64,000 bases of DNA, from the NCBI RefSeq assembly GCF_020171845.1, contig NZ_JAIVAM010000003.1, positions 372,001-436,000 of the forward strand, given 5' to 3'. Within the stretch, counting starts at the first letter, position 1; each line of letters begins with the position of its first letter. Origin of the DNA: Cytobacillus kochii (GTDB taxonomy: Bacteria; Bacillota; Bacilli; Bacillales; Cytobacillaceae). The notes under the pieces are model-generated. The model had not been told where the DNA came from. It did no database searches and worked only from the letters and a program-made list of their open reading frames with translations. Below, piece after piece: positions 9,871 through 19,353 of the stretch. The position numbers and the translations under genes were made by a program.

Positions 9871-9915
9871 AACGTGAACAAATTCATTTATGTGTATTTG
9901 TTCGCGTTTTTTTTT
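9871..9915 (+). terminator. Terminator of the gcv operon
   Basis: aacgtgaacaaat pairs with atttgttcgcgtt, followed by nine or ten T. Strong Rho-independent form, 40 bases after the gcvPB stop. Confidence 0.9.
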
Positions 9916-10086
9916 GCGAAAATCACCCCTAACAGGAGTTTATAATTGTAGATTAAGAACGGATCTTATTCTTCTAAATAAAAAAGATAAGTATATTGGG
10001 ACTCTTTACGTATGATATAAATGGTCTAACGTGGTTAGTAATATGTAGTTTAGAGGGAATAGAGGCATCATGACGAATGAGAATAA

Positions 10087-10110
10087 ACCACCCGTTTTAA
10101 GTCGGGTGGT
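10087..10110 (-). terminator. Probable terminator of yqhL
   Basis: A GC-rich 8-bp perfect stem (accacccg / cgggtggt) lies 10 bases past the yqhL stop on the minus strand. The following tract (tttattc) is only partly T-rich, so termination may be incomplete. Confidence 0.55.
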
Positions 10111-10119
10111 ATGAGAGAT

Positions 10120-10503
10120 TTATTTTTTAGATTTAATTTTTCCGCCCCATTTTTTGAAGCCGCCTTGTAAATGAGAAAGATTTTTGTATCCCTTCCGATA
10201 CAATAGTTGAGCCGCTCTACCGCTTCTCATTCCGCTCTGGCAGTATAAATAAACAGGCTTATCTTGACGAAGTTCAACAAGTCTTGTTTTTAACTGAGAT
10301 AAGGGAATATTTCTGGCACCTAAAATATGGCCACCTTCATATTCATTTGGTTCTCGGACATCAATCAATTGCGCTTTACGATATCCTTCTCTGAATTCTT
10401 GTTCTGATAATGTTTTTACAATTCTCTTTTGATACAACCTTGTGATTACTGTGTAAACAATAATAGCACCGATTATAATTAATAAAAAATATAGAGTAGA
10501 CAA
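10120..10503 (-). CDS. yqhL: Membrane-anchored rhodanese-like protein YqhL
   Basis: A 127-residue protein with one N-terminal membrane helix (about residues 3-20) and a single rhodanese domain. The domain shows LIDVREPNEYEGGHI and the active-site loop CQSGMRSG with its cysteine. It starts at TTG 10503, with AAAGGAG about 10 bases upstream. Rhodanese domains carry sulfur as a persulfide on the loop cysteine; the acceptor here is unknown. It is next to lipM, as in B. subtilis, but on the opposite strand. Confidence 0.9.
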   Translation of the reverse strand: MSTLYFLLIIIGAIIVYTVITRLYQKRIVKTLSEQEFREGYRKAQLIDVREPNEYEGGHILGARNIPLSQLKTRLVELRQDKPVYLYCQSGMRSGRAAQLLYRKGYKNLSHLQGGFKKWGGKIKSKK

Positions 10504-10814
10504 TTAATATTTGCTCCTTTCAAACATTGCTTACGCCAAGATATATTATATAAGTTTTTCATAGGTTTAGTAAAGGACAAGAACGAGAAAATTGTAATGA
10601 AAACTTAATGAAGCCCGCTTTTTTTGCACATTTAGAAAGGTAAAAAATCTTTCCATTAAGCGCTCATCTTTTTAATGCTTCATCAGTTGTAAGGACAAAT
10701 CATTTTTCTAGACTAGATGGAAAGAAGAATGTATGGCTTTTTTTTCTGGTCGAATTTTGATAGACTAAAATACGCTTAAACGTTTACTAAAAATAGATGT
10801 AAAAGAGGGTTATT
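10504..10814. other. Intergenic gap between divergent yqhL and lipM
   Basis: About 310 AT-rich bases that must contain the start regions of both genes. I see the TTG-start ribosome site of yqhL at the left end and AAAGAGGG before lipM at the right. No convincing -35/-10 pair, hairpin or ORF stands out. Confidence 0.4.
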
Positions 10815-11651
10815 ATGGGGAAGGAAGTATGGCGATTTATCCATTCAGGTATGGGTTCTCCATCATTTAATATGGCTTTAGATGAAGCTTTATTAGATTG
10901 GAATAGCGAAGGGAAAATGCCACCAGTGATTCGTTTCTATGGTTGGAACCCAGCCACACTATCTATCGGGTATTTTCAAAAAGTTGATAAGGAAATTAAG
11001 CTTGAAGCTGTAAAGGAAAATGGATTAGGTTTTGTTCGTAGGCCTACAGGTGGACGTGGGGTTCTGCATGAACATGAGCTGACTTATAGTGTAATTGTTC
11101 CTGAAGAACATCCACAAATGCCGAAAACAGTTACTGAGGCTTATCGTGTGATTTCAGAAGGGGTATTACGAGGTTTTCAACAACTAGGCTTAGAAGCATA
11201 CTTTGCTGTACCTCGTTCAAAGGAAGAAAAAGAAATGTTAAAGAATCCTCGTTCATCCGTTTGTTTTGATGCACCAAGCTGGTATGAATTAGTTGTTGAA
11301 GGTCGTAAAGTAGCAGGTAGCGCCCAAACACGGCAAAAAGGTGTGATTCTACAACATGGATCCATCTTACTTGATTTAGATGAGGATAAATTATTTAGTC
11401 TGTTTAAATATTCAAACGATCGCGTGAAAGAAAGAATGCAAAGAGCATTTAGTAGTAAAGCGGTAGCGATAAATGAACTGACGGATCGCACAATTACATA
11501 TGAAGAAGCAGTAGTGGCTTTTAAAAAGGGGTTTGAAGAAGGACTTGACATCATTCTAGAACCTTACGAACTTAGTGCAGAAGAAATAACTTATGTTGAA
11601 AAGCTGGCAAAAGAAAGATATGAAAATGATGAATGGACATTTAAACGATAA
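10815..11651 (+). CDS. lipM: Octanoyl-[GcvH]:protein N-octanoyltransferase LipM
   Basis: A 278-residue member of the LipB/LplA fold family. It has [18 protein letters not shown] and the catalytic cysteine in [12 protein letters not shown] at residue 150, the position of the nucleophile in B. subtilis LipM, followed by the lysine of GRKVAGSAQ. It moves octanoate from acyl carrier protein to GcvH, the first step of lipoate assembly. The neighbouring glycine cleavage genes and the downstream branched-chain dehydrogenase both need lipoylated proteins. An AGAGGG site precedes the ATG. Confidence 0.95.
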   Translation: MGKEVWRFIHSGMGSPSFNMALDEALLDWNSEGKMPPVIRFYGWNPATLSIGYFQKVDKEIKLEAVKENGLGFVRRPTGGRGVLHEHELTYSVIVPEEHPQMPKTVTEAYRVISEGVLRGFQQLGLEAYFAVPRSKEEKEMLKNPRSSVCFDAPSWYELVVEGRKVAGSAQTRQKGVILQHGSILLDLDEDKLFSLFKYSNDRVKERMQRAFSSKAVAINELTDRTITYEEAVVAFKKGFEEGLDIILEPYELSAEEITYVEKLAKERYENDEWTFKR

Positions 11652-11660
11652 TAAATTTTT

Positions 11661-11705
11661 TTCGACTCGCTCTTTTATTTTTAAAAGAGTAGAGTCGAAT
11701 TGTTT
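11661..11705 (+). terminator. Terminator of lipM
   Basis: ttcgactcgctctttt pairs imperfectly with aaaagagtagagtcgaa, followed by ttgtttt. It lies about 10 bases past the lipM stop. Confidence 0.8.
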
Positions 11706-11828
11706 TGTCTACTAGATTTGCGAGAAACGATTTAAAGTGCAAGTCGTAAAATTGGTGAAAATCATTTATTTTATTAACTTAAATAAATAATTGCTCTTGT
11801 TTTCGAGTGTTTATCCTCTTTCTTGCAT

Positions 11829-11894
11829 TTGACAAAATAAATATAACACAATATATAGTGTTATATTTTATAAAGTAGGTACTATATATTGATT
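11829..11894 (+). promoter_or_regulatory. Ribonucleotide reductase promoter with paired NrdR boxes
   Basis: TTGACA (11829-11834) is followed at 17 bases by TATATA (11852-11857), a good sigma-A promoter. The first NrdR box, ACACAATATATAGTGT at 11846-11861, covers the -10 and is nearly a perfect palindrome. A second, weaker box, GTACTATATATTGATT at 11879-11894, lies 33 bases away centre to centre, or about three helical turns. This is the paired-box spacing known for NrdR, which represses ribonucleotide reductase genes when dATP is high. Confidence 0.8.
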
Positions 11895-12006
11895 ATCGAG
11901 GTTTATTTATGATAACGTAAGGGTATTCTCTAAAAACAATATAAAAGCATATTTCGATGTAAACATAAAGAGAAGTAAATTTTTAATGATTGAAGGAGTT
12001 GTCGTA

Positions 12007-14887
12007 ATGTCTGTTGCTGTAGGACAAGAATTAAAGTTAAATGTTGAGAGGTTAAATGAGGACATCCGCTTATTTCCACAAGTGCATCCTATTACTCCAG
12101 AGATGAAATTAACCCATAAAGGTGTTTCCCGCCTAGTTATGCTTGATAGATATACATTTAAAGATACAGAAAAAGTAACGTTATCTGAAGGTGACTTTGT
12201 TGTTCTAACGATTAAGGAGGATCCGAAGTTTCCTGCGCGAGGTTTAGGGTACATTGTAGAGATTGATTGGGAAAATAAAAAAGCAGTTGTACAAGTTGAA
12301 CAAGATTATCGCGGTGTACTCGATACACAAGAAGAGATAGAAACGGGAATCATTGTACGTTCTTTAGACGTTATAGAGAAGCCATTAGAAGTGTTTTACG
12401 AGCAAATTGCTAAGCGCAATGCCACAGGATTAGCTTCGGTTGAGAAGACTGAAGAAAAACAGAAAGAATGGTTTGAAAAGTTTTATCAGGAATTAGCTGA
12501 TTTGAACTTTATTCCAGCTGGTCGTGTCTTGTATGGTGCCGGTGCTGATACTGAGGTTACATACTTTAATTGCTATGTAATGCCGTTTGTACAAGATTCT
12601 CGTGAAGGTATCTCAGAGCATCGTAAACAAGTCATGGAAATCATGTCTAGAGGTGGCGGTGTTGGAACGAATGGTTCGACATTAAGACCGCGTAATACAC
12701 TAGCGAAAGGAGTGAATGGGAAATCTTCCGGATCTGTTTCTTGGTTAGATGATATTGCGAAGTTAACACATCTCGTTGAACAAGGTGGTTCAAGAAGAGG
12801 TGCGCAGATGATAATGTTAGCGGATTAATTGATGCTGTAGTCCGCGTCATTCAAACCAATGAATGACTAGAAAATCGGGTGAATTGCGGGGATATCCTGT
12901 TAAAGGCAAAACTGCTACAACGTGACTGGCAACGGTGAGCGTGAACGCTATAAAAAATGTTTTGCATGGGACAATCCGCAGCCAAGCGCCACTGGGCATA
13001 GGTAGTGGTGAAGGTTCAACGACTAGAGAGTGAGCCCCAACAATAAACTCTCAAATAGCGCCCGGCCCCTATAAAGGGTGATGATATAGTCTAGTCCGAC
13101 TGCTAAGAGCAGTGTAAATATCCTGAAAGGGACGGTAGTTAACGTGGCATCCTGATATTATTGAATTTATTATTTCTAAAATGCAAAATCCAAGAATTCT
13201 TCGTTTCTTACTTGAAAATACGGAAGATGAGACAATTAAACGTTACGCTAAGGAAAAACTAAAATTCACTCCATTTACAGAGCAAGAGATTGCCATGTAT
13301 CAAGGAATAATTAATTATAAAACCATTCCAGGTTTAGGTGGATTTAATGAGAAAATCATTAAAGATGCAGAAGAAAAACTATTAATAGGTGGAACATATG
13401 CTGTTCATAATTCTGAATTCCTTACTGGGGCGAATATTTCAGTTTGTTTAACGAAGGAGTTTATGGAAGCAGTTGAAAATGATGGTGAATATGAACTTCG
13501 TTTCCCAGATGTAGAGAGTTACGATCGTGAGCAGATGGATAACTACAACAAGCAATGGCATGAAGTTGGCGATGTGCGTGAATGGGAAAAGTTAGGTCAC
13601 GGTGTTCGTGTATATCGTAAAATTAAAGCAAAAGAGCTTTGGAACTTGATCAATATTTGCGCAACTTATTCAGCTGAACCAGGTATCTTCTTCATTGATA
13701 ACGCCAATGATATGACCAATGCGAAAAGCTATGGCCAAAAGGTAGTAGCAACAAACCCTTGTGGCGAACAGCCATTAGCTCCTTACAGTGTTTGTAACCT
13801 AGCAGCAGTGAACTTAGCTGAAATGGCTGACAAGGAAAATAAGACAGTTGATTTCGCAAAGTTGGCAAGAACTGTTGAGATTGGCGTACGTATGCAAGAT
13901 AATGTCATCGATGCTACACCTTATTTCCTTGAAGACAATAAAAAACAAGCTTTGGGTGAACGTCGAGTTGGCTTAGGTGTCATGGGTCTGCATGATTTAT
14001 TAATTTATTGTGAAACAGAGTATGGCTCAGAAGAAGGTAATGTATTAATTGACCAAGTGTTTGAAACGATTGCAACAACGGCTTATCGTGCGTCAGTAGA
14101 AATCGCTAAAGAAAAAGGTAGCTTCCCATTCTTAAACGGAGAAACAACGGAGGAAACGAACCGCTTAAGAAAAGCCTTTATCGAAACAGGCTATATGGAA
14201 AAGATGCCGGCTGATATCAAACAGGCAATTCTAGAAACGGGGATTCGTAATTCTCATTTATTAACAGTTGCTCCTACAGGTTCAACAGGGACAATGGTTG
14301 GTGTTTCTACTGGATTAGAACCATATTTCTCATTCTCTTATTTTAGAAGTGGTCGACTTGGTAAATTCATTGAAGTAAAAGCAGACATTGTTCAAGAATA
14401 TCTAGATCGTCACCCAGAGGCGGATCCTGAAAATTTACCAAACTGGTTTATTGCTGCAATGGATTTAGCTCCTGAAGCGCATGCTGACGTGCAATGTGTG
14501 ATTCAACGTTGGATTGATAGTTCCATAAGTAAAACAGTAAATGCGCCTAAAGGTTATAGTGTAGAACAAGTGCAAAAGGTGTATGAGCGTTTATACAAAG
14601 GTGGAGCAAAAGGTGGCACTGTATACGTGGATGGCTCAAGAGACTCTCAAGTATTAACTTTAAAAGCTGAAGAAAATTCTTTTGAAGAAGAAGCCTTAGA
14701 GAAGAAATCATCCACTAAACAGCATGTTGTCCTTGTTGATACCATCAATGACTTACGTTCAACTGATGTCACTATTGGATCTGAAGTTGGTAACACTTGC
14801 CCTGTCTGCCGTCAAGGGAAAGTGGAAGAAATCGGTGGCTGTAATACATGCACCAATTGTAATGCACAATTAAAATGTGGATTATAA
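12007..14887 (+). CDS. nrdJ: Class II, adenosylcobalamin-dependent ribonucleotide reductase, interrupted by a group I intron
   Basis: Exons 12007-12825 and 13145-14887 join in frame to 853 residues. Exon 1 carries the first redox cysteine in FNCYV (about residue 189) and the GGGVGTNGS loop. Exon 2 carries NPCGEQ (about 477-482), which holds the catalytic Cys and Glu, the APTGSTGT loop, and a C-terminal CPVC...CNTCTNC zinc-ribbon-like tail. The enzyme reduces nucleotides to deoxynucleotides using a radical from adenosylcobalamin, so it works with or without oxygen. ATG 12007 has AAGGAG eight bases upstream; an ATG at 11986 lies before that site. The upstream reading frame ends at TAA 12826-12828, the first intron codon. 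Confidence 0.93.
12826..13144 (+). ncRNA. Self-splicing group I intron (no endonuclease gene)
   Basis: The 319-nt insert has group I core elements in order: P (12881-12898), Q (acaatccgcagccaagc, 12971-12987), R (ggttcaacgactagag, 13013-13028) and S (gatgatatagtctagtcc, 13080-13097). P7 forms from gacta (13021-13025) and tagtc (13087-13091). P1 pairs GCGGAT at the exon 1 end with GTCCGC (12840-12845), giving the required U-G at the splice site. P10 pairs atgctg (12832-12837) with the first six bases of exon 2 (TGGCAT). The last intron base is G. A gagagt/actctc helix after R looks like P7.1 of subgroup IA. No ORF of useful length is present. Confidence 0.95.
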
Positions 14888-14935
14888 GTAGCAAGACTGA
14901 AAGGAAAGCGAGCCGAGCTCACTAAATAAAAATAT

Positions 14936-14980
14936 AAGCATGAGCAAATTATCTAGCGAATTTGTTCATGCTTTTTTTTT
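14936..14980 (+). terminator. Terminator of the ribonucleotide reductase gene
   Basis: aagcatgagcaaatt pairs with aatttgttcatgctt around an 8-base loop, followed by a run of ten T. It lies about 50 bases after the stop. Confidence 0.9.
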
Positions 14981-15554
14981 CTGTCTGTATAATCAGGAAG
15001 TCGCTAGACGGTTCTAGTTGGAGTTCACGTACAATTGACATAAGATCGTTTGCTTGAACATATTTAGTTAAAAATGGAAAGATAGTCTATGGCAAAAGGG
15101 AGTGTGCGTATAACTAGGTCAAAGATAACGAAGCAAAAGAGAATGGTTCGTACATCAAAAAGTGTAATCGCCATAGATAGCAGAACAAAAGAGTTTCATC
15201 GGCCTTCATGAATATAAAAATTCCTGCCTACGCTGATCATAAAACGTGGGATAAAAAAGAATGCCAGCACCACCAGAAATTCTAATCATCCACATGAAAA
15301 CTCCCCTCAACACTTCTTCTTCCTAGGGACTTAACAATTAATTTCACTGTCATCTTCATTAGCTTCAACATATTGTCCTGAAAAGAGTAGTCCGTTTAAT
15401 AGGGGATTTACCGAGTTCTTTTATGAACAACTGTCAGTTTTTTGATTTTCGCAAAAATCGGACTATTTCCAAGCTCAAGTGATTACAAATGTATTATAAT
15501 GCTTTTTCTTTTTGCAAAAGGGTGTATGCAAATTAGAATGGGGTGATTGTATAC
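14981..15554. other. Gene-poor stretch between the reductase gene and yqhO
   Basis: More than 550 bases with no gene that I recognise. B. subtilis has mntR (yqhN) between lipM and yqhO; no trace of its helix-turn-helix sequence is seen here. It holds a 40-codon ORF at 15089-15211 and, on the minus strand, a 29-codon ORF with a GAGGGGAG site (about 15214-15303). The right end carries the ribosome site of yqhO. Codon patterns are too short to judge; decayed sequence is possible. Confidence 0.4.
15089..15211 (+). CDS. Small basic ORF of unknown function
   Basis: ATG to TGA encodes 40 residues, starting MAKGSVRITRS and rich in Lys, Arg, Ser and Thr. Only a weak purine tract (ggaaag) lies upstream. 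It has no membrane segment. I do not recognise it; it may be a chance ORF in a decayed stretch. Confidence 0.2.
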   Translation: MAKGSVRITRSKITKQKRMVRTSKSVIAIDSRTKEFHRPS

Positions 15555-16442
15555 ATGGAAATCGATGGTGTTTTTTCAGGAGGGGGCATTAAAGGGTTCG
15601 CTCTAATTGGTGCTCTTGCGGAAATTGAAAAACAAGGTTTCCAATTCAAACGTGTGGCTGGAACGAGTGCCGGGTCAATTATATCTGCATTAATTATCGC
15701 AGGCTATTCAAGTGATGAGATAGAAAGAATGATGGATGATTTGGATTTAAAAGTGTTTTTAGATAGTAGAAAATCACTTATTCCTATTGCTGTAGCAAAA
15801 TGGATATTTTTATTTTGGAGTTTGGGATTATATAAGGGAAATGAATTAGAAAAGTGGATAGAAGCTCGATTAGCAGCAAGGGGGATTCGTACATTTGCAG
15901 ACGTTCCCCCGCTTTCTCTACGCATTATTGCATCAGATTTAACGAATGGGAGATTACTCGTGCTTCCAGATGACTTACCGAAATACCAAATTGACCCGAA
16001 TCGTTTTTCCGTAGCCAAGGCAGTGAGGATGAGTTGTAGTATGCCTTATTTTTTTGAACCTGTGAAAATCGGTGGTCGTGGCAAGCGTAATAATTTAATG
16101 GTGGACGGTGGTGTCTTAAGTAACTTCCCTATGTGGTTGTTTGATAAAGATAATGTAAAGAAAACAAGACCGGTTCTCGGGGTTAAATTGAGTATTAATA
16201 ATAATGAACAACCACCAAGAAGAATCAAGAATGCAATTCAAATGTTTGAAGCATTATTTGAAACTATGAAGGATGCTCATGATTCCCGTTATATTTCGAG
16301 AAGTCATGAACAGAATGTTATTTTTGTTCCTACAGAAGGAGTATTAGCAACAGAGTTTGAGTTAACTGAAGAAGGTAAGAGAGATTTATTGAAACTAGGG
16401 AGGGAAAGAGCGAAGGAATTTCTTGCCACATGGACTTATTGA
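15555..16442 (+). CDS. yqhO: Patatin-like phospholipase YqhO
   Basis: A 295-residue patatin-fold hydrolase. The oxyanion loop GGGIKG is at the N-terminus, the nucleophile serine is in GTSAGS, and the catalytic aspartate of the dyad is in MVDGGVLSNFP near residue 190. It is expected to cleave acyl esters of lipids in the cytoplasm or at the membrane; the true substrate is unknown. GGGGTG at 15540-15545 is 9 bases before ATG 15555, so this is preferred over the in-frame GTG at 15543. Confidence 0.9.
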   Translation: MEIDGVFSGGGIKGFALIGALAEIEKQGFQFKRVAGTSAGSIISALIIAGYSSDEIERMMDDLDLKVFLDSRKSLIPIAVAKWIFLFWSLGLYKGNELEKWIEARLAARGIRTFADVPPLSLRIIASDLTNGRLLVLPDDLPKYQIDPNRFSVAKAVRMSCSMPYFFEPVKIGGRGKRNNLMVDGGVLSNFPMWLFDKDNVKKTRPVLGVKLSINNNEQPPRRIKNAIQMFEALFETMKDAHDSRYISRSHEQNVIFVPTEGVLATEFELTEEGKRDLLKLGRERAKEFLATWTY

Positions 16443-16483
16443 AAATAAGCCTAAAATGTCTCAAATAACGCAATCTGACATTA

Positions 16484-16525
16484 AAAAAATCGGACCTCTT
16501 ATAAAGAAGCCCGATTTTTCTTTTT
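16484..16525. terminator. Bidirectional terminator between yqhO and yqhP
   Basis: aaaaatcgg (16485-16493) pairs with ccgattttt (16511-16519), with A-run and T-run on the two sides, so it can serve both convergent genes. The yqhP stop codon lies in the loop. Confidence 0.75.
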
Positions 16526-16879
16526 GCCTTTTTTTCCTTCAATGACTGTTAGATGTACAGAGGTATTTCTTTTTGATTTTTTTATAGAAGTTAAAGTGAC
16601 TGGCTTACTTCTTCGGTTTGAAGAAGTTTGATTCTCTTTATTTTTAAAACGTTTTTTTGACTTTTTAGCGGCTTGCGCAAATGCTTTTCGCTCACTCTTA
16701 TTGGGACTTGATGACCCGCTAAGTTTCTGGACGACAAAATAGATGACGACCCCAACAAGCGCCATAATGGCTATACCTCGAAATAATCCGGCTGGGTCTT
16801 TAATTAATTGAGAACCAAGCCCAATCATTGCAAGTAAAATAAGTGCGCCAAAAATATATAAGGATTTCCGATTCTTCAA
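16499..16879 (-). CDS. yqhP: SA1362 family membrane protein YqhP
   Basis: Starting at TTG 16879, which has GGGAGGTG 6-7 bases upstream, the protein has 126 residues. Two hydrophobic helices fill the N-terminal half (about residues 8-27 and 37-56), and the C-terminal half is a very basic Lys/Arg/Ser tail. This matches the SA1362/YqhP family of unknown role. The longer frame beginning at 16942 lacks a ribosome site. It lies convergent to yqhO. Confidence 0.8.
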   Translation of the reverse strand: MKNRKSLYIFGALILLAMIGLGSQLIKDPAGLFRGIAIMALVGVVIYFVVQKLSGSSSPNKSERKAFAQAAKKSKKRFKNKENQTSSNRRSKPVTLTSIKKSKRNTSVHLTVIEGKKGKKKNRASL

Positions 16880-17198
16880 GAAAGCCACCTCCCTATGAGC
16901 ATGATGAGCATATTTGTAAGCTTTTAAACTTCGAAAGAGCAAAAAACCAATTTATCGTACCCTTTTAAAGTTATCTTACCCAATATTTGAGATTTCAAGC
17001 AGTACTTATATAAGAAAAATATTATCTTAGACTATCTTGTACAATCAATAAGATTTTATATATAAATTTCTCTATTTTCACTGTGAAACCCTCTACAAAT
17101 AGATAAAAAACAAGAAAAAAATACGGGTTTTAACAATTTTATGAAAGATGCAATGGTTTCTACCTGCTTTGGACATAATAAGCACGGAGGTGAATCAT

Positions 17199-17711
17199 AT
17201 GAGTGATAAACATGAATTAGAACAAAACGAACGGGAACAACCATTATCAATGACATCTTTAACTTTTATCACTGGATTTGTCGGAGGTGTTTTTTGGAGT
17301 ACGATTGGTTACATCGCTTATGTCCTTAATTTAACAGAAGTAGGACCAAGAGTCATTTTAGAACCATGGACAATAGGTGATTGGAAGGATGGTTGGCTTG
17401 GAACAGTGATTTCGATTATTTTAATTGGAGCTGTTTCAGTTGTAGCCGCTTATATTTATTATTGGACAATGAGAAGGTTCAAGAAAATGTGGTTTGGTGC
17501 CCTTTATGGACTTGTTTTATTTGCCCTTGTTTTTTTTGTCCTAAATCCGATGTTTCCTAATATTGCCCCTGTAGGAGATTTGAAAATAAATACAATTATT
17601 ACATCTGTTTGCTTATATTTATTGTATGGTGTATTTGTTGGTTATTCCATTTCATATGAAAATGAAGAACAACAAAAGATGAAAGAAGCACAAGAAACAG
17701 AAGAAGCTTAA
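17199..17711 (+). CDS. yqhR: YqhR family membrane protein
   Basis: A 170-residue protein with a short acidic N-terminus and four predicted membrane helices, ending in a Glu/Lys/Gln-rich tail. The start (MSDKHE) has CGGAGGTGA close upstream; an in-frame ATG at 17148 does not. Size, topology and place before aroQ match YqhR. Its function is unknown. yqhQ, which lies between yqhP and yqhR in B. subtilis, is missing here. Confidence 0.85.
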   Translation: MSDKHELEQNEREQPLSMTSLTFITGFVGGVFWSTIGYIAYVLNLTEVGPRVILEPWTIGDWKDGWLGTVISIILIGAVSVVAAYIYYWTMRRFKKMWFGALYGLVLFALVFFVLNPMFPNIAPVGDLKINTIITSVCLYLLYGVFVGYSISYENEEQQKMKEAQETEEA

Positions 17712-17817
17712 ATTGTTAGAAGATTGATTGCTTTTATTTGCTTTATTATAGTGAGTGTTCTCTATTTTGTGATAAAATAGCCATATTGAATATTTCAGTA
17801 TTCGTAGGAGTGGCGCC

Positions 17818-18246
17818 ATGAAAAAAATATTGCTCATCAATGGACCGAATTTGAATCTTCTAGGCCAACGTGAACCAGGGATATACGGTTCGGTTACATT
17901 AGAGTCGCTTGAACATAATTTAAAACAAATAGCTGAACAAAGAAATGTTGCGCTTACTTGTGTGCAATCCAATCACGAAGGCGTAATCATTGATCAAATC
18001 CAACTGGCGAATAGGAAATATGAAGGTATTATATTTAATCCAGGAGCATTTACTCACTATAGTATTGCTATTCGTGATGCCATTGCAGCCATTGATGTCC
18101 CTGTTATTGAAGTACATATATCAAATGTGCATAAAAGAGAATCATTCAGACATCATTCCGTCATGGCAGCAGTAACACAGGGGCAAATTGTTGGTTTAGG
18201 AATGAAAGGCTATGAGCTTGCTTTATTTGCATTAACAGATGAATAA
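17818..18246 (+). CDS. aroQ: Type II 3-dehydroquinate dehydratase
   Basis: A 142-residue protein with all type II signatures: NGPNLNLLGQREPGIYG with the catalytic tyrosine, SNHEG, the NPGAFTHYS loop, and HISNVHKRESFRH with the catalytic histidine. It converts 3-dehydroquinate to 3-dehydroshikimate in aromatic amino acid synthesis. It forms a dodecamer in known members. It is 17 bases from yqhT and close to efp, so these three are likely one transcript. Confidence 0.96.
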   Translation: MKKILLINGPNLNLLGQREPGIYGSVTLESLEHNLKQIAEQRNVALTCVQSNHEGVIIDQIQLANRKYEGIIFNPGAFTHYSIAIRDAIAAIDVPVIEVHISNVHKRESFRHHSVMAAVTQGQIVGLGMKGYELALFALTDE

Positions 18247-18263
18247 GAGGGAGAGTAGAAGTT

Positions 18264-19325
18264 ATGACAAAGATAGATAAAATAAGAAATAGTTTTGATC
18301 AGGTAGGTATTGATGCTATTTTGATTACGAGTGCTTATAACAGACGGTATGTTTCTGATTTTACAGGGTCTGCTGGTGCTGTTTTAATTAGCCAAAACGA
18401 TGCATTGTTCATTACTGATTTTCGTTATACTGAGCAAGCTAGCAAGCAATGTACTGGATATACGGTTGTGCAACATAAAGGAACCATACCTGAAGAAGTG
18501 GCAACAATCGTAAAGCAATTAGGTATTAAGAAATTAGGATTTGAAAAAGATTATGTTACATATGCTTCTTACCAAACTTTTAATGAAACAATTGATGCTG
18601 AATTAATTCCTGTATCAGGCGAAATTGAAAAGTTACGCTTGATAAAGGATGAATCAGAGATTAAGATATTAAAGGGAGCCGCGAAAATAGCGGATAGCGC
18701 TTTTTCTCACATTCTTAACTTTATTCAACCTGGTAAGACAGAAATAGAAGTCGCAAATGAATTAGAATTTTTTATGAGAAAAGAAGGAGCAACTTCATCT
18801 TCGTTTGATATGATTGTTGCTTCAGGTGTCCGTGGTGCATTACCTCATGGTGTAGCGAGTGAGAAAGTTATCGAAAAAGGCGAGCTTGTTACAATTGACT
18901 TTGGTGCATTATATAATGGATACGTTTCTGATATAACAAGAACCGTTGCTGTCGGTCAACCAAGTGATAAGATGAAAGAAGTATACGATATTGTTTTAGA
19001 AGCACAGTTACGTGGTATGAAAGGGATTAAAGCTGGAATTACTGGAAAGCAAGCTGACGCTTTAACGAGAGACTATATTTCAGAAAAAGGCTATGGTGAA
19101 TATTTTGGTCATTCTACCGGTCACGGTATTGGCTTAGAAGTCCATGAAGGACCAGGGCTCTCTTTTAAATCTGACATCGTATTAGAACCAGGAATGGTTG
19201 TTACTTGTGAACCGGGTATATATTTACCAGGCATCGGTGGTGTTAGAATTGAAGATGATACGATTGTAACTAAAGAGGGTAATGAAAACCTTAATACATC
19301 AACAAAAGAATTAGTTATTCTTTAA
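18264..19325 (+). CDS. yqhT: Xaa-Pro aminopeptidase, M24 family (YqhT)
   Basis: A 353-residue two-domain metallopeptidase. The C-terminal pita-bread domain has DFGALYNGYVSDITRT with two metal-binding aspartates, HSTGHGIGLEVHEGP with a metal histidine, EPGIYLPG with a metal Glu, and GGVRIEDD with the last Glu. The N-terminal domain is of the creatinase/prolidase type. It removes an N-terminal residue next to proline from peptides. The aroQ-yqhT-efp order is conserved in Bacillus; EF-P also concerns proline-rich sequences, but a functional link is only suggestive. Confidence 0.94.
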   Translation: MTKIDKIRNSFDQVGIDAILITSAYNRRYVSDFTGSAGAVLISQNDALFITDFRYTEQASKQCTGYTVVQHKGTIPEEVATIVKQLGIKKLGFEKDYVTYASYQTFNETIDAELIPVSGEIEKLRLIKDESEIKILKGAAKIADSAFSHILNFIQPGKTEIEVANELEFFMRKEGATSSSFDMIVASGVRGALPHGVASEKVIEKGELVTIDFGALYNGYVSDITRTVAVGQPSDKMKEVYDIVLEAQLRGMKGIKAGITGKQADALTRDYISEKGYGEYFGHSTGHGIGLEVHEGPGLSFKSDIVLEPGMVVTCEPGIYLPGIGGVRIEDDTIVTKEGNENLNTSTKELVIL

Positions 19326-19353
19326 TGAGTGAATAGTAGGAGGAACTTTTTGC

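Noticed and set aside
11907-12254. 115-codon minus-strand frame at the reductase start
   Set aside because: Antisense to the promoter leader and first exon; no supporting signals.
11986-14887. Two separate reductase genes or a pseudogene broken by a stop and a frameshift
   Set aside because: The 319-base segment between the two frames has a complete group I intron core with exact P1 and P10, and its removal restores a normal protein. An intron explains all features.
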